The notes: generated by a model from the sequence alone, not told the origin. A DNA stretch of 64,000 nucleotides from JAVBLW01 sp031553215 (GCA_031553215.1 JAVBLW010000011.1:7626-71625), one strand, 5' to 3'. Positions 44,980-54,135 are shown, numbered from the stretch's first letter. Translations and numbers: made by a program.

Positions 44980-46485
44980 ATGGATTATTATTATAATTTA
45001 AGTGAATATGATAAAGAAGAAGAATTTAAATATATTTTTCAAAAATATTTACTGCCACTTTTAGGAATGGTTAAGGATGATGTAAAAATTATTGAATTTG
45101 AAAAGTCACCACGAACTCATATAGAATTGTTAGATTCATCACTTCGTTTTGCTGCATCATTAAAATCAGCAAAAGGATTTAAGGTAGATGTTTCAAGCAA
45201 TTTCGATAAGAGTTATATTAATATAATAAGAAAAGTTTTTGCTGAAATAATAAAGATTACATATAATGATTTAGCAGAAATTGCTAGTAATAAAAGAAAC
45301 AAAAGTTATTTGAATTTTCATGATATAGACATGGCATATCAACAAGCGGTTCAAAGAGGAATTATACAATGGTTTTTTATTGATTCTCATGAGAAAGCAG
45401 ATGAAAAGTATAAGTCTAAAATAAACAGGTTGCTATGTACTATTGAAAGATGGTCTAGAAAGACCTATGAAGGAAAGAAAGTACCTTTTGCTTTCGTAAT
45501 TAATCAAAAATCGACCTCTGGTTCAATGGATTATTTAAATTTTTTTGAAGAGGAATACTCAGCAACATTAAGTGATGGTGTGAATTCGATAATTGAATTA
45601 GATAGTAATTTTAACTTTCTTTCATATGAATCGATAACTGAAAACAATGAATTTAGATTTACACCTTTAACATCTGCAGTTCCTTATAGATTTTCACAAG
45701 TTATTGAGCATTTTACTAAGGACAAGCTTGGTATATTTTTATTAGTATCAGGTGATATAATATTGGTAAAAAATTCAAAGGTTGAACTCGTTAAAAGAGA
45801 AGGATATTGGATTAATTTTAATAAGGATATATTTATAAATGTAATATTAAATGAAAATAGACACTATAAAATAGGAAATGAACTAATAAAGGAGCAAATC
45901 ATAGAATCTGTTTATGCAACATCTCTTGATGTTTCTTTTTCTCATGGCGGTGGGATAATAGCTATTACCGACCAAAAAGACAATTTAATTAATAATAATT
46001 TATACGATTATTTGGAAACAAATTATGATGAAATAAAAAATTTAGCTACTAATGAAATTAGAGATAAAATGAAAGAAAATTCTCAATCTATTATTGATTA
46101 TGTTGATTGTTTATGTTTGCCTATTCCTAACTATAATTATTTGTGCAAAAACTATGATAAAGTTTTTGATTTAGATAATGATAATATTATTAAACGTTTT
46201 AATAAACGAGAAATGTTGAAAATATTAGTTCAAAACAAGAAGTTTTCAGAATTGGATAGAAAATTGAGGACCGAATTAGTAGGTATGGATGGAGCTACAA
46301 TAATTGATCCAGATGGTAATATAATAGCAATAGGAGCAATTATACAAAATGATAGTGGTTCTTATGGTGGTGGACGTGGTGCAGCTGCTAAGAAATTATC
46401 TAATTATGGATTGGCTGTAAAAATATCTACTGATGGATATATTGAAGTTTATAGTAAGGGTAATATAAAATATAGAATTAAGTAA
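44980..46485 (+). CDS. Protein with C-terminal diadenylate-cyclase-like (DAC) domain
   Basis: 501 residues. The last 75 residues carry the DAC pattern: GMDGATIIDPDGNIIAIGA with Asp437-Gly438-Ala439, then GGGRGAAAKKLSNYGLAV and ISTDGYIEVYSKG. Such domains make cyclic di-AMP from ATP. The canonical RHR motif is replaced by R466-G-A, so nucleotide use or activity may differ. The first 430 residues have no domain I can name. It is not the housekeeping CdaA or DisA, which have quite different N-termini. Its place next to a TIR/SIR2 signalling system suggests a second nucleotide-signalling defence gene. Confidence 0.6.
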   Translation: MDYYYNLSEYDKEEEFKYIFQKYLLPLLGMVKDDVKIIEFEKSPRTHIELLDSSLRFAASLKSAKGFKVDVSSNFDKSYINIIRKVFAEIIKITYNDLAEIASNKRNKSYLNFHDIDMAYQQAVQRGIIQWFFIDSHEKADEKYKSKINRLLCTIERWSRKTYEGKKVPFAFVINQKSTSGSMDYLNFFEEEYSATLSDGVNSIIELDSNFNFLSYESITENNEFRFTPLTSAVPYRFSQVIEHFTKDKLGIFLLVSGDIILVKNSKVELVKREGYWINFNKDIFINVILNENRHYKIGNELIKEQIIESVYATSLDVSFSHGGGIIAITDQKDNLINNNLYDYLETNYDEIKNLATNEIRDKMKENSQSIIDYVDCLCLPIPNYNYLCKNYDKVFDLDNDNIIKRFNKREMLKILVQNKKFSELDRKLRTELVGMDGATIIDPDGNIIAIGAIIQNDSGSYGGGRGAAAKKLSNYGLAVKISTDGYIEVYSKGNIKYRIK

Positions 46486-46518
46486 TTTATTAATAAAAAA
46501 TGCATATAATAAAATGTA

Positions 46519-46723
46519 TTGATTTGTATATTATTTTGTAGTATAATATCAATATGTAAAGATAATGTGGTTAGGAATTATTTCTTTTCTGGCATTAGAT
46601 TAACGAAAGTTAAGATAGGTAAGCAGAAAGTAATCTTTGTAATTATTAATGCTTATATCAAGAACAGGGGTCAAAAGTCTTGGTTCTTTTTACAAAACTC
46701 TCCTATGCGAGAGTTTTTTTATT
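46519..46723 (+). ncRNA. Candidate small RNA or leader with own promoter and terminator
   Basis: TTGATT (46519-46524), 17 bases, TATAAT (46542-46547), then about 165 bases without a good reading frame. A hairpin TTAAC-GAAA-GTTAA lies inside a TTCTG/CAGAA stem, and AAGAAC...GTTCTT farther on. A clear terminator follows: AAACTCTC-6-GAGAGTTT plus T-run (46695-46723). The Nudix gene starts 40 bases later, so it could be an attenuating leader. It fits no RNA class I know. Confidence 0.45.
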
Positions 46724-46762
46724 AAACATAAATGTAATTTATATTATTTTAGGAGTTAAAAC

Positions 46763-47218
46763 ATGAAAAATCCTATCCAAGTGCTAATATTACCATTTAT
46801 AATTGTAAATGATAAGATTTTGTTTGTTATTTTCAAGAGAAGCGATAGTGATGTATGGCAGTTTATATCTGGCGGTAATGAAGATAAAGAAACTTTGCTA
46901 GAAACGGCTAAAAGAGAATGTTTTGAAGAGGCTAGTATAGGTGTGAATTGTAAATATTATAAGTTGGATTCTTTTGCGACTATTCCAGCGAGTATATTTC
47001 CTATGAAATATCGTATAAACTGGGGACTAGATTGTTTTGTAGTTAAGGAATATAAATTTGCAGTAAAACTATTAGAAGACTCTATAATTATTTCAAAGGA
47101 ACATAAGGAATATAGATGGGTTAGTTATGAGGAGGCACTAAATCTTTTGACATATGAAAGTAATCGGAGCGCTCTAGCAGAGTTAAATGATAGAATTAGA
47201 GTTAATAAGTTAGTATAA
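46763..47218 (+). CDS. Nudix hydrolase
   Basis: 151 residues. The Nudix box is clear: GGNEDKETLLETAKRECFEE, followed by ASIG, with the REC-x-EE metal-binding residues. The overall layout resembles NudB/dATP-pyrophosphohydrolase-type enzymes, which remove pyrophosphate from nucleoside or pterin triphosphates. The exact substrate is uncertain. AGGAG lies 7 bases before ATG. It is followed 10 bases later by the EFR1 gene, so the two may be co-transcribed. Confidence 0.85.
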   Translation: MKNPIQVLILPFIIVNDKILFVIFKRSDSDVWQFISGGNEDKETLLETAKRECFEEASIGVNCKYYKLDSFATIPASIFPMKYRINWGLDCFVVKEYKFAVKLLEDSIIISKEHKEYRWVSYEEALNLLTYESNRSALAELNDRIRVNKLV

Positions 47219-47228
47219 AGAGGTAATT

Positions 47229-48134
47229 ATGAAAAAAGCTATTATATATTTGTTTACTGGGACTGGTAATACCTTAAAAGTTGGTAAACTATATAAAGAA
47301 TATTTAAGTGAATATGAGACATTTATATATGTAATTAGCGTTAATAATGGACAAGTACCAAATCCCAATGATTATGATTTAGTGGGTTTTGGTTATCCTA
47401 TTCATGCTTTTAATGCTCCTGAGCCATTTGTCAAATTTATAAAAAAAATACCAGATGTTCAAAATAAAAAGACTTTTATTTTTAAATCATCTGGTGAAGG
47501 ATTACATTTGAATGATGGATCAAGTGGAAAATCAATTCGTATATTAAAGAAAAAAGGTTATAACATTGTTCAAGAAAGACATATAGTTATGCCATATAAT
47601 ATAATTTATCGCCATACTGATGGAATGGCTAAGCAAATGTGGATATATGCTAATGCTATGGTAAAACTGAATTGTATAGATATTGTATCAGATAAGGAAG
47701 ATAATCTAAAGGTTAGAATTACAAGGAAATGGTTTGTTCCGATACTGAGAATTGAATGGTTTTGGGCAAGGTTCCATGGTCCATTTTTTAAGGTAAAAAA
47801 GAAGAAATGTATTAATTGTGATAAATGTATTAATAGTTGTCCAATGGGAAATATTACTAAGAATTCTAAAGGAAAATATAAGTTTCACCATAAATGTTCT
47901 TTATGTATGAAATGTTCATTTCACTGTCCAAAGGGTGCTATTAATGTAGGGATTTTTAGATTTTGGAAAGTAACAGGTGATTATCATCTTGAAGAACTTG
48001 TTAAAGATGAACATATTTCCTTTCCATATATAAATGGGAAAGAAAAGGGAGTTTATAAGATGTACCGTAAATATTATAGAGAATGTGATCAAAAATTAAA
48101 AGAGGCTAATATTCCTCTTCTAGAAAATGATTAG
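47229..48134 (+). CDS. EFR1-type flavodoxin/ferredoxin fusion
   Basis: 301 residues. An N-terminal flavodoxin-like domain (YLFTGTGNTLKVGKLY, then GFGYPIHAFNAPEPF) is joined to two 4Fe-4S motifs: CINCDKCINSCPMGN and CSLCMKCSFHCPKGA (about residues 197-240). This matches the EFR1 family of ferredoxins in anaerobic Bacillota, electron carriers of unsettled partners. AGAGG lies before ATG. Its end overlaps the convergent antiporter gene by 29 bases. Confidence 0.85.
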   Translation: MKKAIIYLFTGTGNTLKVGKLYKEYLSEYETFIYVISVNNGQVPNPNDYDLVGFGYPIHAFNAPEPFVKFIKKIPDVQNKKTFIFKSSGEGLHLNDGSSGKSIRILKKKGYNIVQERHIVMPYNIIYRHTDGMAKQMWIYANAMVKLNCIDIVSDKEDNLKVRITRKWFVPILRIEWFWARFHGPFFKVKKKKCINCDKCINSCPMGNITKNSKGKYKFHHKCSLCMKCSFHCPKGAINVGIFRFWKVTGDYHLEELVKDEHISFPYINGKEKGVYKMYRKYYRECDQKLKEANIPLLEND

Positions 48135-49281
48135 CCGTAGTGTCTATTAATATGGCACCTAAAGGTGCTGTAATTATGATAGATAATACCGCAATAGTTA
48201 AGATGATATTACCACATTCTAATCCATTTGATAAAGCTATACCTCCAATAGAGGCTTGAACTGTAGCTTTTGGAATATAGGCAAGGGTGCAAAAAAGTCT
48301 TTCTTTGATTGATAGGTTAGTTCTTATTAAGCATAAAGATACTCCTATCATTCTAAATATTAGTACTATAAATATTAATAATACTGGATTAAATCCAAAT
48401 TTAAGTGCATAAGATAAGTCTACGCTTGCTCCTACAAGGACAAATAGAAAAATTTCAAATATAGTCCATAAAGAGTTGTAATTAGTTCGGATTTCTTTAG
48501 TATCATTTTTTGCAGAGATGATAATGCCCATAGTCATTATCGATAATAAAGCTGAGAATTTTATATAATCTGGGCATAATTTTTCTAATCCAATTAATAT
48601 AAATGAAGAAGCAAGTAAGATAAGAGTTTTATAAATGGAATTTATGTTTACTTTTTTAAAGAAAATTCTTAGTATTAATCCTAGTATAATACCTATTACA
48701 ATTCCTAATATAATACTTGTTGGTATTTGTAATAATGAAGATGCATTAAAATTAGAGGTTTTTACTAGATTTAATGAAGCGTAGAAGAGAATTATTACAT
48801 AGATATCATCAACACTTGCCCCAGCTAAGATAAGTTCAGGAACAGAGTTTTTTGTTCCTTTTTTATTTTCTATTAATTTTATCATTCTTGGGACGACTAT
48901 AGCAGGAGAAACTGCGGCTAGTACGCTACCAAGAAGAATAGCTTCTGATAATGAGATATCTAATAGCATTGGTCCAAATATTGCGACACCTATAATTTCC
49001 GCAGTTGCAGGAATGAAACACATAAGGATTGCCGATCTACCGATTTTTTTTAGTGATGATAAATCTAATGATAAGCCTGCTCGTGTTAAAATGATTACTA
49101 AGGCTATTTGTCTTAGTTCGGCTGAGATGTCAAGAACACTGTTATCAATAATGTCAAGAACACTTGGTCCCATTAATATACCAATAAAAATCATCCCTAC
49201 AATTTTAGGGATTTTTATCTTTTCAAAGATAACTCCTATAGAAAATCCTAGTAATATAATTAATCCTAAACTTAGTAACAT
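48106..49281 (-). CDS. Cation:proton antiporter (CPA family) under a fluoride riboswitch
   Basis: 391 residues from ATG 49281 (GGAGG upstream); a longer frame would start inside the riboswitch terminator. About 11-12 membrane helices. Features of Na+/H+ exchangers of the KefB/NapA type are GPSVLDIID, LTRAGLSLDL and AGASVDDIYVIILF with the acidic pair in the transport helix. The fluoride aptamer upstream implies that expression rises with fluoride. Antiporters are a known gene class under this riboswitch, alongside CrcB and CLC-F. The transported ion cannot be told from the sequence. Confidence 0.85.
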   Translation of the reverse strand: MLLSLGLIILLGFSIGVIFEKIKIPKIVGMIFIGILMGPSVLDIIDNSVLDISAELRQIALVIILTRAGLSLDLSSLKKIGRSAILMCFIPATAEIIGVAIFGPMLLDISLSEAILLGSVLAAVSPAIVVPRMIKLIENKKGTKNSVPELILAGASVDDIYVIILFYASLNLVKTSNFNASSLLQIPTSIILGIVIGIILGLILRIFFKKVNINSIYKTLILLASSFILIGLEKLCPDYIKFSALLSIMTMGIIISAKNDTKEIRTNYNSLWTIFEIFLFVLVGASVDLSYALKFGFNPVLLIFIVLIFRMIGVSLCLIRTNLSIKERLFCTLAYIPKATVQASIGGIALSNGLECGNIILTIAVLSIIITAPLGAILIDTTANHFLEEEY

Positions 49282-49295
49282 ATTAATTCCTCCAT

Positions 49296-49388
49296 AAAAA
49301 AAGCCAATGACCCTACACCAAAAAAGTGTAGACGTCATCAGCTATAAAGCGGTTTTGTATAATAATACATGGGAGAACATCATTCCCA
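49296..49388 (-). promoter_or_regulatory. Fluoride riboswitch (crcB motif) with overlapping terminator
   Basis: On the minus strand the leader starts TGGGAATGATGTTCTCCCA (P1 region), continues with an AACCGC segment and then GCTGATGACGTCTAC (49342-49328), the hallmark of crcB RNA. The last part is also the 5' arm of a terminator: AGCTGATGAC...CTACAC pairs with GTGTAGGGTCAT...GGCT (49318-49302), followed by a T-run. Ligand binding to the aptamer would block the terminator, giving an ON switch. The antiporter ribosome site follows directly. Confidence 0.88.
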
Positions 49389-49393
49389 AAGTA

Positions 49394-49422
49394 ATTATAT
49401 AATTAATTTATTCTAATGTCAA
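49394..49422 (-). promoter_or_regulatory. Consensus promoter of the riboswitch/antiporter transcript
   Basis: TTGACA (49422-49417), 17 bases, TATAAT (49399-49394). Both boxes are perfect. The -35 box touches the garD stop codon, and the start point falls at the first bases of the aptamer, so the aptamer begins the transcript. Confidence 0.85.
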
Positions 49423-50937
49423 TTATGTAATTGGAGCAGGATTAAATACACATAAGAAGTTTTTAAGTCCGTGCTTTTCGGCAAATGTTTTTTTAATTCC
49501 ACTTGCGACATCTAATATTTCATTGAATAAGACTGTTCCAATTTCTTCAATTGTTGCCTCACCGGTTGCTATAGGACCAGCATTAACATCAATCAAATCA
49601 GTCCACATACGCTTTAATTCATTTCTTGTACATACTTTTATAACTGGAGCGGCAGCTAAACCATATGGTGTTCCACGTCCAGTAATGAAGACTTGAAGAG
49701 TTATTCCTGAAGCTAATTGACAAGGTCCACAAACAATATCTGAAGCAGGAGTAGCTGCGTAAATTAATCCTTTTTTAGTAGGCATTTCTCCTGGCGATAA
49801 TACTTCAACAATTGGAGCAGTACCAGATTTAGCAATTGAACCCATAGCTTTTTCAACTATATTAGCTAATCCACCTTTTTTATTACCTGGTGTAGGGTTA
49901 GCACTACGGTCAACTTCACCTTCTAATAAATAGTCATCATACCATTTCATTTCTGAACCAAGTTTATTACAAACTTCTTGTGAGACGGTTCTTTCAGCAA
50001 GTAAGTGAACACCATCTCTTACTTCAGTCACTTCACTAAACATTACAGTAGCCCCACCCGAAACTAGTAAATCAGAAGCATAACCTGCGCTTGGATTACC
50101 TGTGATGCCGCTAAATGCATCAGAACCTCCGCATTGCATACCGATACATAAATCAGATAAAGGTAATTCAACTCTTTGTCTTTGATTAAGTTTTTTAATT
50201 TTTTCTTCTGCCATAGTACATATAGCATCCATCATATTATCGAATCCTTCAATATCTTGAAGAATAATTACATTTTCTTTAGTTATTAGATTTTCTTTAA
50301 TTAATTTTTCAACAGTTAGTTTTTCACAGCCTAAAGATACAACCATAACTTCTCCACCAAAATTAGGATTATATACTAAATTTTGTAATGATCTAATAGG
50401 GATAATAGCTTCAGGAGCATTTATAGCTACGCCGCATCCATAAGCGTGATTAATGGCTACTACATCATCTACATTTGGATATTTAGGCAGAATATCTTTT
50501 CTAATTTTTTCTACCGCAACATCAAGTACACCTGAAACGCATTGAACAGTAGTAGAAATAGCCAAAATATTTCTTGTCCCAGCAAATCCGCCATTAGGAT
50601 TCTTATATCCTAGCCAAGTTGTTCTTTTAGGTGTTGGTAAATTATTTACTATATTTGTACCATAAATCATTTTATCAACACTAGGTGGAGTAGGAAGTTC
50701 TAACATGTGTTCGTTAATCCAATCTCCCTTTTGAATATCGTTTATAGCGTATCCTAATATTACACCATATCTTAAGATACTTTCTTTAGCTTTAATATCT
50801 TGTAAAGCAATTTTATGTCCTTGAGGAATATCAGAATGAGTGATAATTCCAGGCATTATTTCTGTACCTTTAGAGATTGTTTCAACGGCAATCGCAACAT
50901 TATCGATGTCTTTGATTTTTATATATAATGGCTTCAT
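49423..50937 (-). CDS. garD: Galactarate dehydratase
   Basis: 504 residues, close to the length of E. coli GarD (523). An N-terminal SAF-like domain (HKIALQDIKAKE...RYGVILGYA) is followed by the UxaA-type catalytic part with HAYGCGVAINAPEAIIPIRS, NPNFGGEVMVVSLGCEKL, MQCGGSDAFSGITGNP, VMFSEVTEVRDGVHLL, DRSANPTPGNKKGGLANIVE and PASDIVCGPCQLASG. Whole phrases match GarD better than altronate dehydratase UxaA. It converts galactarate to 5-keto-4-deoxyglucarate. Last gene of the operon garK - TIM-barrel - garD, 1 base after its neighbour. Confidence 0.85.
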   Translation of the reverse strand: MKPLYIKIKDIDNVAIAVETISKGTEIMPGIITHSDIPQGHKIALQDIKAKESILRYGVILGYAINDIQKGDWINEHMLELPTPPSVDKMIYGTNIVNNLPTPKRTTWLGYKNPNGGFAGTRNILAISTTVQCVSGVLDVAVEKIRKDILPKYPNVDDVVAINHAYGCGVAINAPEAIIPIRSLQNLVYNPNFGGEVMVVSLGCEKLTVEKLIKENLITKENVIILQDIEGFDNMMDAICTMAEEKIKKLNQRQRVELPLSDLCIGMQCGGSDAFSGITGNPSAGYASDLLVSGGATVMFSEVTEVRDGVHLLAERTVSQEVCNKLGSEMKWYDDYLLEGEVDRSANPTPGNKKGGLANIVEKAMGSIAKSGTAPIVEVLSPGEMPTKKGLIYAATPASDIVCGPCQLASGITLQVFITGRGTPYGLAAAPVIKVCTRNELKRMWTDLIDVNAGPIATGEATIEEIGTVLFNEILDVASGIKKTFAEKHGLKNFLCVFNPAPIT

Positions 50938-50938
50938 A

Positions 50939-51784
50939 TTATGCCTCCTTTAATAACTTTCTAATATACTTTAAGCTTGATTCCATACTAGAGGCAGGAA
51001 CACCTTCAAATATTAGATTAGCATTTGGACAATTGTTTTTTATTTTTTTCATAATATATTCTAAATCCATTAAGCCTTCCCCTAAACCAACCTTTAATAA
51101 AGGTTTTTCATTCATAGTGAAATCTTTTAAATGGAATACTTTAATTTTATCTTTAAATAAATCAATACATTCATCAATTACTTTATGTTGGTATTCTTTA
51201 TCATAATTTGTTTCATTTAAGTAGTTATATACATCAACCGTAATAAACATATGACCATTATCTATTTCATCTAACAATCTCTTTAATTGTTTAGGACAAT
51301 ACATACAGTGTCCATCTGCCCCTTCAATGGCGATATTAGAATCAACTTCTTTAGCGTAATCTAAGATATCCTTGAAGATTGTTTTTACTTCTTGATAAGC
51401 TTCTTCAGTTCTATTTAAAGGATTATAAGTCCATTTGTCATCATTGAATGAACCAGTTTCAGTACCGATATATTTTGTACCGAAAACTTTAGCAAAATTT
51501 AAATGTTCCTTAAATTTAACGACATTTTTAGCTATTAATTCTTTATTAGAATGAACGGGATTAAAATAAGAACCAATTAATGGTATCTCTAAATTTTCAT
51601 TTTTGAAAGCATAAGCAATTTCATTTAATCTTTCATCAGATAATGTATTAGGTTGAGCAGTTTCACCTTCGATGGCTTTGTTGATAGCTAATTGTAATCC
51701 ATCAAATCCTAAATCTTTTATTTGTTTTGCTAGGTCTTTTTCGTTCATTTTCCCTATATCGTGTGCACGAACATAAACTTTCAT
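50939..51784 (-). CDS. Xylose-isomerase-like TIM-barrel sugar epimerase/isomerase
   Basis: 281 residues. A TIM-barrel of the AP-endonuclease-2 family with the metal-ligand pattern: IGTETGSFN, NIAIEGADGH, FITVDVYNYL, VFHLKDF and LIFEGV. The family includes hydroxypyruvate isomerase and sugar-phosphate or keto-sugar epimerases. It lies between garK and garD, overlapping garK by one base (TAATG), so it belongs to galactarate or tartronate-semialdehyde metabolism. Interconversion of hydroxypyruvate and tartronate semialdehyde is an attractive guess, not proven by motif. Confidence 0.75.
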   Translation of the reverse strand: MKVYVRAHDIGKMNEKDLAKQIKDLGFDGLQLAINKAIEGETAQPNTLSDERLNEIAYAFKNENLEIPLIGSYFNPVHSNKELIAKNVVKFKEHLNFAKVFGTKYIGTETGSFNDDKWTYNPLNRTEEAYQEVKTIFKDILDYAKEVDSNIAIEGADGHCMYCPKQLKRLLDEIDNGHMFITVDVYNYLNETNYDKEYQHKVIDECIDLFKDKIKVFHLKDFTMNEKPLLKVGLGEGLMDLEYIMKKIKNNCPNANLIFEGVPASSMESSLKYIRKLLKEA

Positions 51785-52920
51785 TATTTAATTCCTCCTA
51801 TAGATAAATAAAATCTAATAATATTATTCATAGTGGCTTCTAAGTTTTCTTTGCTCTTATGTCTAGAAATAGAGAAGTCCACAGCCTTTTGATTAATGCT
51901 GAATATTGAAGATATACCATGGTCATAAATTTCGTTTGATAAAAATCCAATAGATCCACAAACAGCACAAACTGGTATATTTAATTCTTTTGCTTGATGT
52001 CCAATTCCGACAACAACTTTACCGCCAAGACTTTGGTTATCAATTCTACCTTCACCAGTAAAAATCATAGTGGCGTCTTTAATTTTTTCTTTAAAATTTA
52101 TTAAATTAAGAATAGTATCAATTCCTGGACTAAGTTTACCATTTAGGAATGCTACAACCCCAGCTCCGAGTCCACCAGCTGCCCCAGCGCCTGGGGTAGT
52201 AGAAACATCGATATTTAATGAATCATTAATAGTTTTAGAAATAGATATTAAATTATCATCTAATATTTTTACCATTTCTTTATTGGCTCCTTTTTGTGGA
52301 GAGAATATATATGCTGCTCCATTTGGTCCATAAAGAGGATTTTTAATATCACACATAGCAACTACTTCAATATCCTTTAATAGGTTATTTGGAATAGTAT
52401 TATCTATTTTTTTGATTTTATAAAGAGTATCGGGTGTGGGAATGAATTCTTTAAGATTGCTATTATAGAATTTTGTTCCAAGGGCTAGTGCCATACCTAC
52501 TCCACAATCATTAGTCGCAGAACCACCAAGACCAATGATTATTTTTTTTACACCTTTATTAATGGCATCAACAATTATTTTTCCTAAACCATAAGTGGTA
52601 GCTCTAAGGGGATTTAATTTTCCTTCGGCAAGTGGTAATCCAGCACAACACGCCATTTCAATAATTGCATAATTGTCATGGATAGCATAATAAGTATTTA
52701 TTTTCTCATCAAAAGGTCCAGTGGTAGTAATATTTATTTTTTTGCAATTAAATGCATGCAAGAAGCAATCAACGGTTCCTTCACCACCATCCGCAATAGG
52801 ATAATCCTCAACAATTGCATCAGGTATTAAGTTTAAGATTGATTTTCTCATAATACTACAAATCTCAATAGAAGAGAGAGTTGATTTATAAGAATCGGGA
52901 ATTACGATAAATTTTTTCAT
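51784..52920 (-). CDS. garK: Glycerate 2-kinase
   Basis: 378 residues, the length of GarK/GlxK. Typical marks: VIPDSYKSTLSS, PIADGGEGTVDCFLHAF, ATTYGLGKIIVDAI, KKIIIGLGGSATNDCGVGMALALG, and PGAGAAGGLGAGVVAFL with FTGEGRIDNQSLGGK near the C-terminus. It phosphorylates glycerate to 2-phosphoglycerate, ending the galactarate pathway. First gene of the minus-strand operon; a promoter-like pair lies about 100 bases upstream in the gap shared with garR. Confidence 0.88.
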   Translation of the reverse strand: MKKFIVIPDSYKSTLSSIEICSIMRKSILNLIPDAIVEDYPIADGGEGTVDCFLHAFNCKKINITTTGPFDEKINTYYAIHDNYAIIEMACCAGLPLAEGKLNPLRATTYGLGKIIVDAINKGVKKIIIGLGGSATNDCGVGMALALGTKFYNSNLKEFIPTPDTLYKIKKIDNTIPNNLLKDIEVVAMCDIKNPLYGPNGAAYIFSPQKGANKEMVKILDDNLISISKTINDSLNIDVSTTPGAGAAGGLGAGVVAFLNGKLSPGIDTILNLINFKEKIKDATMIFTGEGRIDNQSLGGKVVVGIGHQAKELNIPVCAVCGSIGFLSNEIYDHGISSIFSINQKAVDFSISRHKSKENLEATMNNIIRFYLSIGGIK

Positions 52921-53232
52921 ATAATCATTCCTTTCAATGTTATTTTAAGTCATTTTTTTTATTTTTACTATTAGATAAGTTTACAAAAAGTAAAATATAT
53001 TTTAGATTTTATAATAATAATTGTAAAAAAACTATTCAAAAATAATAAAAAAAGCGCTATAATGAAATAAAAGTGAAATTAATTTTATTAAAAATGAAAT
53101 AATATATTTCTAAAATGAAATAAAATGGAAAAGTGTTAAAAAAATCAAATTATGTTAGTACGTTTGTCAATGGAAAAAAAATGATTAAGCTATATAATAA
53201 AAGTATAAAATAAAAAACTGGAGGACAACAAA
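52921..53232. promoter_or_regulatory. Divergent control region between garK and garR
   Basis: 312 gene-free bases. On the minus strand TTTACA (53027-53022), 17 bases, TAAAAT (53004-52999) reads toward garK. On the plus strand TATAAT lies at 53193-53198 before garR, without a good -35. The 10-mer AATGAAATAA occurs three times exactly (53061, 53093, 53114), and GAAATA-ATA-TATTTC (53096-53110) is a palindrome. These are probable operator sites for the CdaR-like or PrpR-like regulator encoded downstream. Confidence 0.6.
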
Positions 53233-54126
53233 ATGAAAGTTGGATTTATTGGACTAGGAATCATGGGAAAACCTATGAGTAAAAATTTAATAAAAAAGGG
53301 ACATGAATTATATGTATGTAATAGAAGTAGGGGTCCTGTTGATGAATTAGTCGCATTAGGAGCGCATGCTTGTAAAGATGGAGCAGAGGTAGCTAAAAAT
53401 GTTGATGTAATTATAACTATGGTACCAAATTCACCCCAAGTTAGAGAAGTTTGTTTAGGTGTAGATGGAGTTATAGCAACAGCTAAAGCTGGAACTACTG
53501 TAATTGATATGTCTAGTATCGATCCGGTTGAATCTCAATCAATTGGAGTAGAGCTTGCAAAAAAAGGAATTAATTTAATGGATTGCCCAGTAAGTGGTGG
53601 AGAACCAAAAGCAATTGAAGGAACTATTTCTGTAATGGCCGGTGGGGATAAGAACTTATTTGATGAGTATTATGATTTAATTATGTGCATGGCAGGAAGC
53701 TGTGTATATGTAGGACCTCTTGGAAGTGGAAACATTGCAAAACTTGCAAATCAAATCATCGTTGCATGTAATATCGCTGCAGTAAGTGAAGCTTTAACAT
53801 TCGCAACTAAAGCTGGAGCTGATCCTGAATTAGTATATAAAGCTATTCGTGGTGGACTTGCTGGTTCTACAGTATTAGATGCTAAGGCACCTATGATATT
53901 AAATAGAAACTTCAATCCTGGATTTAGAATCGAATTGCATATCAAAGATTTGAATAATGCACTTAATGCTGCTCATGCGGTTGCTTCCCCTACTCCACTT
54001 ACAGCTAATGTAATGGAGATGATGTCATTCTTAAAGAGTGAAGGAAGCATGAAGGAAGATCATTCAAGCTTAGTGAAATATTATGAAAAATTAGCGGACG
54101 TAAAAGTAAGTCCAAAGAAAGCGTAG
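53233..54126 (+). CDS. garR: 2-hydroxy-3-oxopropionate (tartronate semialdehyde) reductase
   Basis: 297 residues, like GarR/GlxR (about 292-296). NAD(P)-binding start KVGFIGLGIMGKPMSKNL, then DVIITMVPNSPQVREVCLG, the substrate motif MDCPVSGGEPKAIEGTISVM and the catalytic-Lys helix GNIAKLANQIIVACN. It reduces tartronate semialdehyde to glycerate. Strong ribosome site GGAGGACAACAAA. It is transcribed with the DapA-type aldolase 9 bases downstream. Other beta-hydroxyacid dehydrogenases share these motifs, but garD and garK beside it favour GarR. Confidence 0.82.
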   Translation: MKVGFIGLGIMGKPMSKNLIKKGHELYVCNRSRGPVDELVALGAHACKDGAEVAKNVDVIITMVPNSPQVREVCLGVDGVIATAKAGTTVIDMSSIDPVESQSIGVELAKKGINLMDCPVSGGEPKAIEGTISVMAGGDKNLFDEYYDLIMCMAGSCVYVGPLGSGNIAKLANQIIVACNIAAVSEALTFATKAGADPELVYKAIRGGLAGSTVLDAKAPMILNRNFNPGFRIELHIKDLNNALNAAHAVASPTPLTANVMEMMSFLKSEGSMKEDHSSLVKYYEKLADVKVSPKKA

Positions 54127-54135
54127 GTAACTCTT

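Noticed and set aside
46554..46723. ykkC-type nucleotide riboswitch before the Nudix gene
   Set aside because: The conserved core sequences of that class are not present.
46519..46725. 68-residue frame overlapping the candidate small RNA
   Set aside because: Its start lies in the promoter, it has no ribosome site, and its end runs through the terminator hairpin.
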